Source: Buttiauxella noackiae ATCC 51607
GTDB lineage: Bacteria; Pseudomonadota; Gammaproteobacteria; Enterobacterales; Enterobacteriaceae
DNA: 64,000 bases
NCBI RefSeq assembly: GCF_001654865.1
Contig: NZ_LXEO01000011.1
Coordinates: 1-64,000, forward strand
Reading direction: 5' to 3'
The translations under genes were made by a program, and so were the position numbers. The notes below the pieces were generated by a model that was not told the DNA's origin, did no database searches, and saw nothing but the letters and a program-made list of their open reading frames with translations. Shown piece after piece: positions 50,080 through 59,542 of this stretch. Position 1 is the first letter of the stretch. Every line of letters begins with the position of its first letter.

Positions 50080-52338
50080 CTATGCGGGCAGATGGGCGAT
50101 TTTACTGTCGCGCGCCCAAACCCGATGGGCGGCGAGAAGTTTAAGGAATTCACTGGTGAATTTGGCAGTGACAGTGTCACCTTCAACCACACCTTCTTCT
50201 CCCTGTGCATCTATACCCAGTTTCTTTTTAAACTGGCGCGCATCTCCGGCCAGGCCAATCACTTTCAAATGTTTATACGCCTCCAGCAGATAGTAGGCGG
50301 CATCGCCGTTATCCAGAATGGATTTCAGGTCGCCCCCCGGCACAATCACCGCATCCACCGTTACCGACGGTGAACCTGTGAAGGTCGCCGCGATAGGCAA
50401 CAGGGAACCATCGTCTGCGCTGATTTCACCCATGCGCGAGAAGAGCAGTTTGGTATGCACGCCTTGCGCTTTTAACGCCTTCATGGTGGCTAATACATCT
50501 GCGGCTTTAGTGGTTTCATTCAGTAGAATCGCCACCACACGCCCTTTCACTGTGCCGCTCGGCACCGCGTACAGACTCAGGCTCGGATCTTTCTTCAAGC
50601 CGTTCACATCTTTTGGCGGGGCGACGTGCATCTGCTCATCGGACAGTTCGATACCCAGATTTTCCGCGACCGGTTGGGCGAGGGAAATATCGATATGCGT
50701 CAGATGATCCAGCACTCTTTCGCGGATATACGGCCTTGCGACTTTTGATAATTCAAAGCTAAACGCGTTGATAATATGCTGCTGCTCGACGGGCGTCTGG
50801 CTTTGCCAGAACAGGCGAGGCTGAGAATAATATTCCCCGAACGACGGGCTGCGCTCACGAACTTTATGCCCCTCGATGCGCTCCTGATAACTTTCAAAAC
50901 CGCCGCGTTTCGGGCCCGGAGGCGTTTCGCGCGGCCAGTTATCATTGATGGAATTAGGCTCATAGTTGGCCGGATTGCTGTCGATATCCATGCGGTGCAT
51001 ACCGTCACGCTGGAAATTGTGATACGGGCAAACCGGGCGGTTAATCGGGATTTCATGGAAGTTCGGCCCACCGAGGCGGCTGATTTGCGTGTCGGTGTAG
51101 GAGAATAAACGCCCCTGCAATAGCGGATCGTTACTGAAATCCAGCCCCGGAACGATGTGGCCTGGGTGGAAGGCCGCCTGTTCGTTTTCCGCGAAGAAGT
51201 TATCCGGGTTGCGGTTGAGCGTCATTTTGCCCACCAGATGAACCGGCACCAGCTCTTCAGGGATCAGTTTGGTGGGGTCGAGCAGATCGAAATCGTATTT
51301 AAATTCATCTTCTTCAGGAATTAATTGCAGGCCCAGTTCATATTCCGGGAAATCGCCCGCTTCAATAGATTCCCAAAGATCGCGGCGGTGGAAATCGGGA
51401 TCACGACCGGTCAGTTTTTGCGATTCATCCCAAACCAGCGAGGCTTTACCGGCCGTAGGTTTCCAGTGGAAACGAACGAAAGTCGCTTTTCCTTCGGCGT
51501 TGATCATGCGGAAAGTATGGATGCCGAAACCTTCCATGGTGCGATAGCTGCGTGGCAGGCCACGGTCAGACATCGCCCAGATGACGTTGTGCAGCGTTTC
51601 GGGTTGCAGGGAGACATAATCCCAGAAAGTATCGTGGGCGCTGCCACCTTGCGGGATAGCCCAGTGTGGCTCGGGTTTTACGGCGTGGACGAAATCCGGG
51701 AATTTATGCGCGTCCTGAATGAAAAATACCGGCGTGTTGTTGCCGACTAAATCGAAAATGCCTTCTTCGGTATAAAACTTGGTGGCGAATCCGCGAATAT
51801 CACGCACTGTATCGGCTGACCCTGCGCCGCCTTGCACCGTTGAAAAGCGCACAAATACCGGCGTGATTTTGTCGGGGTCGGAAAGGAAGTCTGCTTTGGT
51901 CACTTCCGCCATATTTTTGTAGGGCTGGAAATAACCGTGCGCCGCTGAACCACGGGCGTGGACGATACGCTCGGGAATACGCTCATGGTCGAAATGGGTG
52001 ATTTTCTCCCGCAGGATGAAATCTTCCAGCAGCGTCGGCCCACGCGTACCCGCACGCAGCGAGTTCTGATCGTCGGCAATGCGCACACCCTGGTTGGTGG
52101 TGAGCGGGAAGTTTTCACCATTTTTGCGATGAGGATCGAGCGATTTTAGTTTTTCGTTGGAGGTATCAGGGCTTTTAAAACTCCCCGGTGCGGTAGGTTG
52201 CGCTCCCGGTGGGGATGGCTCAGCGGAAGGCTGGTGAGATCCATCTTCAGGTGCCAGTGAATCCATACCAGGTTTTGACTCGTTAGCGTCATGTACAGGT
52301 GCACTGTGATTCGAAGGGTGCTTATCGTTCTTCGACAT
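50080..52338 (-). CDS. katE: Catalase HPII (large-subunit, monofunctional)
   Basis: A 752-residue clade 2 catalase, length as in E. coli KatE (753). The N-terminal extension is Pro/Ser-rich; the heme pocket has Val-His-Ala-Arg-Gly (catalytic His about 127) and Arg-Leu-Phe-Ser-Tyr-Thr-Asp-Thr (proximal Tyr). A flavodoxin/GATase-like C-terminal domain follows. It removes hydrogen peroxide in stationary phase. I chose the Met of Met-Ser-Lys-Asn-Asp with AGGAG nine bases upstream. Divergent from cedA. Confidence 0.96.
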   Translation of the reverse strand: MSKNDKHPSNHSAPVHDANESKPGMDSLAPEDGSHQPSAEPSPPGAQPTAPGSFKSPDTSNEKLKSLDPHRKNGENFPLTTNQGVRIADDQNSLRAGTRGPTLLEDFILREKITHFDHERIPERIVHARGSAAHGYFQPYKNMAEVTKADFLSDPDKITPVFVRFSTVQGGAGSADTVRDIRGFATKFYTEEGIFDLVGNNTPVFFIQDAHKFPDFVHAVKPEPHWAIPQGGSAHDTFWDYVSLQPETLHNVIWAMSDRGLPRSYRTMEGFGIHTFRMINAEGKATFVRFHWKPTAGKASLVWDESQKLTGRDPDFHRRDLWESIEAGDFPEYELGLQLIPEEDEFKYDFDLLDPTKLIPEELVPVHLVGKMTLNRNPDNFFAENEQAAFHPGHIVPGLDFSNDPLLQGRLFSYTDTQISRLGGPNFHEIPINRPVCPYHNFQRDGMHRMDIDSNPANYEPNSINDNWPRETPPGPKRGGFESYQERIEGHKVRERSPSFGEYYSQPRLFWQSQTPVEQQHIINAFSFELSKVARPYIRERVLDHLTHIDISLAQPVAENLGIELSDEQMHVAPPKDVNGLKKDPSLSLYAVPSGTVKGRVVAILLNETTKAADVLATMKALKAQGVHTKLLFSRMGEISADDGSLLPIAATFTGSPSVTVDAVIVPGGDLKSILDNGDAAYYLLEAYKHLKVIGLAGDARQFKKKLGIDAQGEEGVVEGDTVTAKFTSEFLKLLAAHRVWARDSKIAHLPA

Positions 52339-52495
52339 TGAACTCATCTCCTGTTTTAGTTCTGCTATTAATGGGCCCTTTATGGCCAAAACAGCTTTAA
52401 CTATAGAACAAGGTCATCTCAACGCGAGACGAGAAGGGGCGTTCTCCGCTATCATAGCGAAGTTGTTCATCAATTTAGTTTTGATTCCATTGCCT

Positions 52496-52735
52496 ATGAA
52501 ACCTTTGCGCCAACCGAATACTCGTCCCGTTCTTACGTACCAACCGCGTGTTGAACCCGCACCACCGGCTCATGCCTTGCGAGTGGATGGGTTTAAGGAT
52601 GTGTGGCTACTACGCAATCGCTACGTGGCTTTTGTACTGGTAGGGAATGCGTTCCGTCAGTCACCGCCCTTTACCTTACCGGAATCGGCACAACGTTGGG
52701 CAACACAGGTCAGACATGAAAATGAGATTTACTGA
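52496..52735 (+). CDS. cedA: Cell division activator CedA
   Basis: A 79-residue basic protein matching E. coli CedA, with Val-Asp-Gly-Phe-Lys-Asp-Val-Trp-Leu-Leu-Arg-Asn-Lys/Arg-Tyr-Val-Ala-Phe and a C-terminal helix. It counteracts over-replication defects of dnaAcos mutants and contacts RNA polymerase. I used the Met of Met-Lys-Pro-Leu-Arg; the longer frame starts near the katE start and is not family-like. Confidence 0.9.
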   Translation: MKPLRQPNTRPVLTYQPRVEPAPPAHALRVDGFKDVWLLRNRYVAFVLVGNAFRQSPPFTLPESAQRWATQVRHENEIY

Positions 52736-52779
52736 GAGAAGAACGAGCTCAGAGCTGTTTTAAGAAAGATGAATTTAAA

Positions 52780-52798
52780 GGCCTGCCGGGTGCAGGCC
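52780..52798 (-). terminator. Hairpin after the Sel1-repeat gene
   Basis: GGCCTGC-CGGGT-GCAGGCC, followed by TTTAAATT on the minus strand, 16 bases past the stop of the Sel1-repeat gene. Confidence 0.65.
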
Positions 52799-52814
52799 CT
52801 GCAACGAAAATAAC

Positions 52815-53501
52815 TTATCCGCCGTTACTGATCCGCTCAAACTCTTCGCAACCGGTATCAAAGCCTTCCGTGCAACTCAAATTCAGCCACTGCAACGCAC
52901 GCTGTTTATTGACAGCGATAAAACCTTTTTCGCCATTTAAAAATAGCATTCCAGCCCAGAACTCGGCATACCCCGTGCGGGAGAGTGTAGAGCTGCGTTT
53001 AAACCAGAAAGTGGCTTTTTCATCATCTTGCGCTGCCCCTACACCGTTGGCGTAGATCAACCCTAGTAACATTTGCGCATCGACTGCTGAGTCACTTTCT
53101 ATATCCTGCGAGGCGCTTTCCAGCAGTGTAATGGCCCTCGGGTAATCGGGTTTACCCGCTTGTGTATTAACGAAAATGCGCGCCAGAGTCACTTTTCCAG
53201 CCAGGCTACCTCGTTGTACGGCTTGTTCTGCTAACGACTTAGCCTGCTGATAATCTGCAGTGGCAGGATCATGAATTTTGAGTTGGGCCAGTAATGCCAT
53301 GGCATCGGCATCACCCTGAGCCGCTGATTTGGCAGCCCAGCTTTCAGCCTGCTGATATTCACCGGCGCTAACCAAAGTATCGGCAAGATAGAATTGCGCG
53401 CGGCTATCACCTTCCTGCGCATGTTGTAGATAAGGGCTATCGAGATTTTCTGCCCAGACGCCAGAGACACAGAAGAAAAGTAGAATGCAGAGTCGTTTCA
53501 T
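52815..53501 (-). CDS. Periplasmic Sel1/TPR-repeat protein
   Basis: A 228-residue protein with a signal peptide (about residues 1-17, ending Val-Trp-Ala). It is composed of Sel1-like helical repeats: Ala-Gln-Phe-Tyr-Leu-Ala, Ala-Met-Ala-Leu-Leu-Ala, Ala-Gln-Met-Leu-Leu-Gly-Leu-Ile-Tyr-Ala-Asn-Gly-Val-Gly and a last repeat with two Cys. Such repeats mediate protein contacts. I do not know a specific function, and E. coli K-12 has no clear counterpart between cedA and tcyP. It is transcribed alone. Confidence 0.8.
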   Translation of the reverse strand: MKRLCILLFFCVSGVWAENLDSPYLQHAQEGDSRAQFYLADTLVSAGEYQQAESWAAKSAAQGDADAMALLAQLKIHDPATADYQQAKSLAEQAVQRGSLAGKVTLARIFVNTQAGKPDYPRAITLLESASQDIESDSAVDAQMLLGLIYANGVGAAQDDEKATFWFKRSSTLSRTGYAEFWAGMLFLNGEKGFIAVNKQRALQWLNLSCTEGFDTGCEEFERISNGG

Positions 53502-53571
53502 TGAGGGAAGAGGTCCGTAGAAGGCTAAAGTATTTTGGCACCCTGAAAGGGGCTCTAAGTTATAAATAAAA

Positions 53572-53599
53572 AAACGGTTCCCTTTTACAGGAACCGTTT
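53572..53599. terminator. Terminator of tcyP
   Basis: AAACGGTTCC and GGAACCGTTT pair over an eight-base loop; on the minus strand the stem is followed by TTTTATTT. It lies 35 bases past the tcyP stop. Confidence 0.85.
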
Positions 53600-53633
53600 A
53601 TTGTCGCAGATTCTACGGTGGTTTTGCTACTGA

Positions 53634-55025
53634 TTAGCGATGTGCCAATTCCGCTTCTTCATCGCTATTGAGTAATTCTTTATCCGTCTGTTTCATCAAC
53701 TGGCTGGTGATAGTACCAGCAGTCATTGAACCGCTAACGTTGAGTGCGGTACGACCCATGTCGATAAGTGGCTCAACAGAAATCAGCAACGCGACCAGTG
53801 TGACCGGCAAGCCCATGGCTGGCAGAACAATCAGGGCTGCGAAGGTTGCACCGCCACCGACCCCCGCAACACCTGCGGAGCTTACGGTTACGATACCAAC
53901 CAGAGTGGCAATCCATATAGGGTCCAGTGGGTTAATTCCGACTGTTGGCGCGACCATTACTGCCAGCATGGCAGGATACAGGCCAGCACAACCGTTCTGG
54001 CCAATTGTGGCACCAAAGGACGCCGCAAAGCTTGCGATGGACTCAGGAACACCCAGACGGCGAGTTTGCGCTTCAACGTTCAATGGAATGCTGGCTGCGC
54101 TAGAACGACTGGTGAAGGCAAATGTCAGGACCGGCCAAACCTTGCGGAAGTATTTCAGCGGGCTGACGCCGTTTACGGCCAGCAATACTGCATGCACGCC
54201 GAACATAATTGCCAGGCCCAGATAAGACGCAACCACAAAACTGCCGAGCTTTATGATGTCTTGCAGGTTTGAACCAGCAACAACTTTAGTCATCAATGCA
54301 AGTACACCGTATGGCGTCAATTGCATGACCAGACGTACCAGCTTCATTACCCAGCTTTGCAGCGTATCGATCGCTACCAGAACACGTTCACCTTTCGGTG
54401 CGTCGTCTTTCAGCAATTTCAGAGCAGCGACACCCAGGAAAGCGGCGAAAATGACCACGCTGATGATTGAGGTTGGGTTCGCCCCAGTCAGGTCAGCAAA
54501 CGGATTCTTCGGCACGAATGACAGAATCAGCTGCGGCACGTTCAGGTCGGCCACTTTGCCCACATAAGTGGTTTCAATGGTGCTCAGACGGGCGGTTTCA
54601 GCAGTACCTTGTACCAAACCTTCAGCCGTCAGGCCGAACAGGTTGGTAACCAATACGCCAACAAGTGCTGAGATCAAAGTGGTAAACAGCAAGGTTCCGA
54701 TGGTCAGGAAGCTGATTTTCCCCAGTGAAGAGGCATTATGCAGACGAGCTACCGCGCTCAGAATTGAGGCGAACACTAATGGCATGACGATCATTTGCAA
54801 CAGTTGTACATAACCGTTACCAACGATGTTAAACCACTGGATAGATTGTTTAAGTACCGGGCTGTCTTCGCCATAAATGGTGTGCAGCGCAAGGCCAAAC
54901 ACGACGCCCATTACTAAACCAAGTAGTACTTTCTTTGCCAGACTCCACTGTTTGTGGCGAGTTTGCGCCAGCAACAGCAGCAGAATAACGAACACGATAA
55001 CGTTCGCTATAAGTGGAAAATTCAT
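53634..55025 (-). CDS. tcyP: L-cystine:proton symporter TcyP (YdjN)
   Basis: A 463-residue DAACS family symporter, same length as E. coli TcyP. Re-entrant loop motifs are seen as Ser-Arg-Ser-Ser-Ala-Ala-Ser-Ile-Pro and [11 protein letters not shown]. It takes up cystine at the inner membrane; CysB-controlled in E. coli. The start is the Met of Met-Asn-Phe-Pro with AGGAG upstream. A 69-residue in-frame extension would overlap ydjM and was rejected. Confidence 0.95.
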   Translation of the reverse strand: MNFPLIANVIVFVILLLLLAQTRHKQWSLAKKVLLGLVMGVVFGLALHTIYGEDSPVLKQSIQWFNIVGNGYVQLLQMIVMPLVFASILSAVARLHNASSLGKISFLTIGTLLFTTLISALVGVLVTNLFGLTAEGLVQGTAETARLSTIETTYVGKVADLNVPQLILSFVPKNPFADLTGANPTSIISVVIFAAFLGVAALKLLKDDAPKGERVLVAIDTLQSWVMKLVRLVMQLTPYGVLALMTKVVAGSNLQDIIKLGSFVVASYLGLAIMFGVHAVLLAVNGVSPLKYFRKVWPVLTFAFTSRSSAASIPLNVEAQTRRLGVPESIASFAASFGATIGQNGCAGLYPAMLAVMVAPTVGINPLDPIWIATLVGIVTVSSAGVAGVGGGATFAALIVLPAMGLPVTLVALLISVEPLIDMGRTALNVSGSMTAGTITSQLMKQTDKELLNSDEEAELAHR

Positions 55026-55159
55026 CCCCGTATCTCCTGAGTGTTTTTTTAAATAGATGGACTGATTGCCATCTTTATTCTGTAAATCGTACCAGAAGCT
55101 TAGAGCGACACTTATATTCAAAAGGAATTGATTATTACATTTTGAGTAGTTTCGTCTAA

Positions 55160-55750
55160 TTATTGTGCCGAATGGTGATTTATAAGACTGTTGAAGGTCA
55201 TTTGCATGGAAATTATCACCTGTGATGACCAACGCACCGCACTGTTATCGGGCAAACTTTGCGGCATCCACACGGCCAAACCAAACAGCGCCATACACAA
55301 AACGCGTTCAAGTTGGTTGCCTTTTTGCGGCCTGACAATCGGAAAGCGAAAGCGCAAACGGCATGGCCATAGCAGTGGAACTCCAGCAGGGGTAAGCATA
55401 TCTGCCAGAATATGGCTCAAATAACCCAACACCATACCTTGTAGCGCATCGGCGGGAATAACCCAGGTTTCAGGGACTTTAAGATAGAACAGCGCAAGGC
55501 TTGCAAACACCGCAAACAAACTATGTGTGAAGCCCCTATGACCGCAGGCACGGGCGATAGGCTTGGAAATCCATGGTAGACGCTGGCCCAGGAACGACTT
55601 TGGATGATCGATATCTGGTAATAAGCAGGTCAGAATGGCTGATGGCACAATATGCCACCAGTCTCCTTGAGCAAGCACGGGCGTGAGTTCGGCGTTTTTC
55701 GCGAAAACTGCGCAGGCAATGGAAAAAAGAAGATGGCCTTCCGCCGTCAT
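55160..55750 (-). CDS. ydjM: Inner membrane metal-dependent hydrolase-family protein YdjM
   Basis: A 196-residue DUF457 membrane protein with His-rich motifs typical of the family (Asp-Ile-Asp-His-Pro, Arg-Gly-Phe-Thr-His-Ser, Leu-Ser-His-Ile-Leu-Ala-Asp). It matches E. coli YdjM, a LexA-regulated gene of unknown role. A LexA box lies 20 bases upstream. The ATG has no strong Shine-Dalgarno. Confidence 0.93.
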   Translation of the reverse strand: MTAEGHLLFSIACAVFAKNAELTPVLAQGDWWHIVPSAILTCLLPDIDHPKSFLGQRLPWISKPIARACGHRGFTHSLFAVFASLALFYLKVPETWVIPADALQGMVLGYLSHILADMLTPAGVPLLWPCRLRFRFPIVRPQKGNQLERVLCMALFGLAVWMPQSLPDNSAVRWSSQVIISMQMTFNSLINHHSAQ

Positions 55751-55769
55751 GATACTACCTGGATGAAAA

Positions 55770-55785
55770 CTGTCGATTCATACAG
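55770..55785 (-). promoter_or_regulatory. LexA box of ydjM
   Basis: CTGTCGATTCATACAG fits CTG-N10-CAG with good flanks (AA before, TA after). It is 20 bases upstream of the ydjM start, as expected from SOS control of ydjM in E. coli. Confidence 0.85.
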
Positions 55786-55863
55786 TATAGGGATTTTATA
55801 CAGTAGACGGAAGAGGTGACGGCGTAACATTTTGCAACCGCCGGTTACCCGGCGATAGCGTAT

Positions 55864-56625
55864 CTAGCGGGCCAGCCAGCCTCCGTCGACGGCAATGGTA
55901 TATCCGTTGACGTAATCGGATGCACTTGATGCGAGAAAAACTACCGGGCCCTGTAGATCCGCGGGAACTCCCCAGCGTCCTGCTGGAATACGGTCAAGTA
56001 TTTCCTGGCTGCGGACTTCGTCATCACGCAGTTGCTGAGTATTGTTGGTAGCCATATATCCGGGGGCAATGGCATTCACATTAATATTGTGTTGTGCCCA
56101 TTCGTTTGCCAGAAGTCGTGTGACACCGAGCACCGCGCTTTTTGATGCCGTATAAGAGGGAACACGTATACCGCCCTGGAATGACAACATTGAGGCGATA
56201 TTAATGATTTTCCCCCCACCACCTTGCTTGATGAATTGTTTTGCTACCGCCTGAGAGAGAAAGAACACTGATTTAATGTTCAGGTTCATCACGTCGTCCC
56301 AGTTTTTCTCGCTAAACTCAAGCGCGTCTTCGCGGCGAATGGTGCCCGCGTTATTGACCAGGATGTCTATTTTCCCCATCCCAGCCACGGCTTGTTCGAT
56401 GATACCTGGTATAACCTCGTGCTGGCTTAAATCGGCCTGGATGGCGAGAAAACGTCGCCCTAGCGCTTCCACTTTTTGCGCGGTTTCGTGCGGAATTTTG
56501 CGGTTCACACTAACGATGTCACAACCAGCCTCAGCAAGGCCGATCGCCATTCCCTGACCCAGTCCAGTATCACAGCCTGTGACGATTGCGACTTTACCCT
56601 GCAGATTAAAAGCATCGAGAATCAT
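55864..56625 (-). CDS. kduD: 2-dehydro-3-deoxy-D-gluconate 5-dehydrogenase KduD
   Basis: A 253-residue short-chain dehydrogenase, near-identical in layout to E. coli KduD. The cofactor loop Thr-Gly-Cys-Asp-Thr-Gly-Leu-Gly-Gln-Gly is at 16-25, Asn-Asn-Ala-Gly follows, and the catalytic Ser and Ser-Tyr-Thr-Ala-Ser-Lys are present. It interconverts diketogluconate and KDG in pectin and hexuronate breakdown. Normally it is paired with kduI; here it stands alone between ydjM and yniC. A KdgR-type box is 81 bases upstream. Confidence 0.92.
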   Translation of the reverse strand: MILDAFNLQGKVAIVTGCDTGLGQGMAIGLAEAGCDIVSVNRKIPHETAQKVEALGRRFLAIQADLSQHEVIPGIIEQAVAGMGKIDILVNNAGTIRREDALEFSEKNWDDVMNLNIKSVFFLSQAVAKQFIKQGGGGKIINIASMLSFQGGIRVPSYTASKSAVLGVTRLLANEWAQHNINVNAIAPGYMATNNTQQLRDDEVRSQEILDRIPAGRWGVPADLQGPVVFLASSASDYVNGYTIAVDGGWLAR

Positions 56626-56705
56626 AGTTACCCCGGTATCCGGAAAAGCGCATATGCGCGTGTAAATAAAGAATAGATACGGGATGGAGGAAATTCAAAT
56701 TAATA

Positions 56706-56720
56706 TGAAATAGCGTTTCA
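56706..56720 (-). promoter_or_regulatory. KdgR-type operator upstream of kduD
   Basis: TGAAA-TAGCG-TTTCA has the perfect 5-bp inverted arms and five-base centre of KdgR boxes (consensus near AATGAAACATTGTTTCATT). It is 81 bases before kduD. No kdgR gene is in the window. Confidence 0.7.
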
Positions 56721-56750
56721 ATAATTTTGACGAAGGTATGATTTTGAGAA

Positions 56751-56772
56751 AGATGCGGGGAGCCCCGCATCT
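56751..56772 (-). terminator. Terminator of yniC
   Basis: AGATGCGGGG and CCCCGCATCT form a perfect 10-bp stem with a two-base loop, nine bases past yniC. On the minus strand TTCTC follows, a modest T tract. Confidence 0.7.
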
Positions 56773-56781
56773 TATAAAATA

Positions 56782-57450
56782 TTAGCCAAGCAGGTGTTCG
56801 GCACGTAATTCAACCAGTGACGGGAGTTTTACGTTAGCAAGGCACCAGCGCACATCATCATGGTTTTCTTCGGCGGGAACCACGATTGAACGCATACGCG
56901 CAGCTTTTGTAGCAATCATTCCATTTACGGAATCCTCGAGCGCCACACATGCAAGGGGATCAACACCTAATTTTGCTGCGGCATCCAGGTAAACCTGAGG
57001 GTGCGGTTTGCTGTAAGTCAGGTGTTCAGCTGAGGCGATGGCATCAAATTGGTCACGCAGATCAAACAGTTCCAGAATGCGTTCAAGCATATGCAGAGGT
57101 GATGCAGAAGCTAAACCTACTTTCAGCCCCTGTGCTTTGCACAAAGCAACGGCTTCACGCACGCCAGGCAAGAGAGGGCGTTTTTCTTCAACTAAGGAGA
57201 TGGCACGGGTAATGACTCGGTTAGTCACTTCTTCACGCGTTGGGCCATTCCACGGTTGATGGGCGAACCACAGGTCGACAACCAGATCGATACGCAAACC
57301 CAGGGTATCGGGCAGTTCGCAACGGCGGGAGATATCCACACCAATGCTTGCCATAACCTCCAGTTCTGCTTCATCCCACAGCGGTTCTGAATCAATTAGC
57401 AAACCGTCCATATCAAAAATTGCAGCTAAAATTTGGCGAGTAACAGCCAT
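56782..57450 (-). CDS. yniC: HAD-family hexitol/2-deoxyglucose-6-phosphatase YniC (HxpB)
   Basis: A 222-residue HAD hydrolase, same length as E. coli YniC. Motif I is Phe-Asp13-Met-Asp15-Gly-Leu, motif II Ala-Ser-Ala-Ser, and motif III/IV Lys-Pro-x-Pro ... Leu-Glu-Asp-Ser. It dephosphorylates sugar phosphates such as 2-deoxyglucose 6-phosphate. It follows kduD on the same strand but has its own terminator and leader. Confidence 0.94.
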   Translation of the reverse strand: MAVTRQILAAIFDMDGLLIDSEPLWDEAELEVMASIGVDISRRCELPDTLGLRIDLVVDLWFAHQPWNGPTREEVTNRVITRAISLVEEKRPLLPGVREAVALCKAQGLKVGLASASPLHMLERILELFDLRDQFDAIASAEHLTYSKPHPQVYLDAAAKLGVDPLACVALEDSVNGMIATKAARMRSIVVPAEENHDDVRWCLANVKLPSLVELRAEHLLG

Positions 57451-57617
57451 TTATCGACTCCTGTCATTTATGTATTAAAGATAAGATCTCTAATCAATAG
57501 CTGGAATTATCTGAGGATGCCACCGCTTTGTGAAATTCGTCCGTAAAGCTCAGGCGAAATCACACCGGACAAGGTAGACTTTGTGCGTACAAGTTACGTC
57601 TTAACCAAGGGGAACGA

Positions 57618-58154
57618 ATGACGTATCAACAAGCTGGACGCATTGCCGTACTCAAACGTGTGGCTGGCTGGGTGATTTTTATCCCGGCAGTAATTTCTAC
57701 ACTGATTTCGATTTTGAAGTTTATGGATGCGCATAGCGAAAAACAGGCGGGCATTAATGCCGTGATGCTGGATTTTGCTCATGTCATGATCGAGATGATG
57801 CGTTTCAATACGCCATTTTTAAATTTCTTCTGGTACAACTCGCCACAACCGGAGTTCCATCAGCAGGCAAACGTGCTGTTTTGGGTTATCTACTCGCTGA
57901 TTTTTATTGGCCTTGCGTTGCAGGCGTCGGGTGCGCGTATGAGCCGCCAGGCTAAATTTCTGCGTGAGGGTGTGCAAGATCAGTTGATTCTGGAGCAAGC
58001 GAAAGGCCCGGATGGATTAACTAAAGCTCAGATCGAGGCAAAAATTGTCGTGCCACGACACACGATTTTCCTGCAAATTTTCCCGCTCTATATTTTACCC
58101 ATTATCATTATCGTCATCGGTTACTTCTTCTTTTCTTTACTGGGTTTCATCTAG
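57618..58154 (+). CDS. yniB: YniB family inner membrane protein
   Basis: A 178-residue membrane protein, same length as E. coli YniB, with about four hydrophobic segments (near residues 15-32, 58-75, 90-105 and 150-175). Function unknown. AAGGGGAACG precedes the ATG. Divergent from yniC, convergent with yniA. Confidence 0.92.
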   Translation: MTYQQAGRIAVLKRVAGWVIFIPAVISTLISILKFMDAHSEKQAGINAVMLDFAHVMIEMMRFNTPFLNFFWYNSPQPEFHQQANVLFWVIYSLIFIGLALQASGARMSRQAKFLREGVQDQLILEQAKGPDGLTKAQIEAKIVVPRHTIFLQIFPLYILPIIIIVIGYFFFSLLGFI

Positions 58155-58158
58155 AAAA

Positions 58159-58183
58159 CGCCACTCCTGATTGAGGAGTGGCG
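58159..58183. terminator. Stem-loop between yniB and yniA
   Basis: CGCCACTCCT and AGGAGTGGCG form a perfect 10-bp stem with a five-base loop between the convergent genes. AAAA to its left gives a TTTT tract for the minus strand, so it fits yniA best. Confidence 0.8.
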
Positions 58184-58189
58184 AAGTCA

Positions 58190-59050
58190 TTACGCCGCCA
58201 GAACCCTATCTAATGCTTTTTCCGCTACCACTAAATGCTGGCCGCCAAAAAGAATCGCCCGGTTAAGTAGAGTGTAGAGTTGATAGATTGGTTGGCGCAG
58301 GAGGAAGTCTGTGGGAAGAGGGGATATCGACTGATATCCGTCATAGATTTGCGGTGGTTGATCGGGATGCAATGGCAACATTGCGAGGTCGCATTCACGA
58401 TCTCCCCAGTAACACGCTGGGTCGTAAATAAATGGACCATCAGGCCCCATGGCACAATTTCCTGACCACAAATCACCATGCAGCAACGATGGCTGTGGCT
58501 GGTGGGAGGCGAGAGTTTGGTGTACAAAATCGACGATAAGATCGATATCGCCAAATTGGATCCCTTTTTCAGCGGCGAGTTCTAACTGCCAGCCAATCCG
58601 TTGCTCTGCAAAAAATGTTGACCAGCGTCGTTGCCAGGCATTGGGTTGAGGGGTAGTGGAAAGATCATTATCAAAATCGAGGCCAAATTGCGGTTGCTCG
58701 CTCCATTGATGCAATCGCGCCAGTTGTTGCCCCAGCAAAAAGGCGTTATGTGCATCCAGCGGTTTTGATGGCATGTATTCGAGCAGCAAAAAGCTGTAAT
58801 CGCGATCGCTGCCAACCGCCCAGACTTTTGGTACGCGTACCGTGTTGCTGCGTGAAAGTAACTCAAGCTGATCGGCTTCCGCAGTAAAAATAGGCAACAT
58901 TTCACGCGCATCGCTTTTGACAAAGATCTCATGACCGGCATAGTGAATTCGCCAGGCTGCATGAATTTCTCCGCCGGGTAATTCCGTGCGTTGTTCAATT
59001 TCCGCAGTGCCGAGTTGTTCACTTAACAGACGACTAATAGCTTGCCACAT
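58190..59050 (-). CDS. yniA: Fructosamine kinase family protein YniA
   Basis: A 286-residue kinase-fold protein, same length as E. coli YniA. It shows Leu-Leu-His-Gly-Asp-Leu-Trp-Ser-Gly-Asn (catalytic Asp) and Tyr-Asp-Pro-Ala-Cys-Tyr-Trp-Gly-Asp-Arg-Glu (metal Asp). It belongs to the FN3K-related protein family that phosphorylates ketosamines or acts in protein deglycation. Substrate unproven. Confidence 0.94.
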   Translation of the reverse strand: MWQAISRLLSEQLGTAEIEQRTELPGGEIHAAWRIHYAGHEIFVKSDAREMLPIFTAEADQLELLSRSNTVRVPKVWAVGSDRDYSFLLLEYMPSKPLDAHNAFLLGQQLARLHQWSEQPQFGLDFDNDLSTTPQPNAWQRRWSTFFAEQRIGWQLELAAEKGIQFGDIDLIVDFVHQTLASHQPQPSLLHGDLWSGNCAMGPDGPFIYDPACYWGDRECDLAMLPLHPDQPPQIYDGYQSISPLPTDFLLRQPIYQLYTLLNRAILFGGQHLVVAEKALDRVLAA

Positions 59051-59153
59051 GATGCTTCTCCCCAGGTTTTCTGGTAGATCATTAGCTTATCGCTGTTAAC
59101 CGGGTCAAACTTCGAACTGACGCACATCCCCGGTCATGATATTTAAAACAAGG

Positions 59154-59444
59154 TTATTTACTCTGTTGTAGCCAATTTTCCCATGTTGTTACTGACACTT
59201 CGGGTTCGATACCTAGCGCTAGCTGACCAAGGCCACGGGATAACTCTTCAACTTCTGTCTGGCTCGATGTGCTTATTAACCCAAATGTATTGATACCTAA
59301 CTCGTGAATTTTCCCTTCGTCATCTGACATCGTGAGCAAAAAACCGCCGCGTGTCAGTTGGTTATTGAGCTCGTTAAGATCCGTAAGATTGTTCTCCTGG
59401 AACTTAAATGTGACAACATAGCGCACGATGTCTCCGTTACTCAT
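59154..59444 (-). CDS. ydiZ: YdiZ-like small cytosolic protein
   Basis: A 96-residue acidic protein with no membrane segment, containing Leu-Asn-Asn-Gln-Leu-Thr-Arg-Gly-Gly-Phe, Asn-Thr-Phe-Gly-Leu-Ile-Ser and a C-terminal Val-Thr-Thr-Trp-Glu-Asn-Trp-Leu. Its size and position between pfkB and yniA match E. coli YdiZ (96 residues). Function unknown. GAGGTGAATA precedes the ATG. Confidence 0.82.
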   Translation of the reverse strand: MSNGDIVRYVVTFKFQENNLTDLNELNNQLTRGGFLLTMSDDEGKIHELGINTFGLISTSSQTEVEELSRGLGQLALGIEPEVSVTTWENWLQQSK

Positions 59445-59542
59445 TATTCACCTCATTGTTATCCCGAAGGTTTTAGCATAGTTGATCTATATGAAATGGC
59501 GACTTTTGACGAAACGACAAGCCGCCATTCAGAATGCAGTCG

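Noticed and set aside
55026-55232. 69-residue N-terminal extension of tcyP
   Set aside because: It would overlap the end of ydjM and is unlike any transporter N-terminus; the start at 55025 has AGGAG and gives the family length.
55839-55854. Hairpin CGCCGG-TTAC-CCGGCG after kduD
   Set aside because: The stem is real but there is no T tract after it on the minus strand, so I did not call a terminator.
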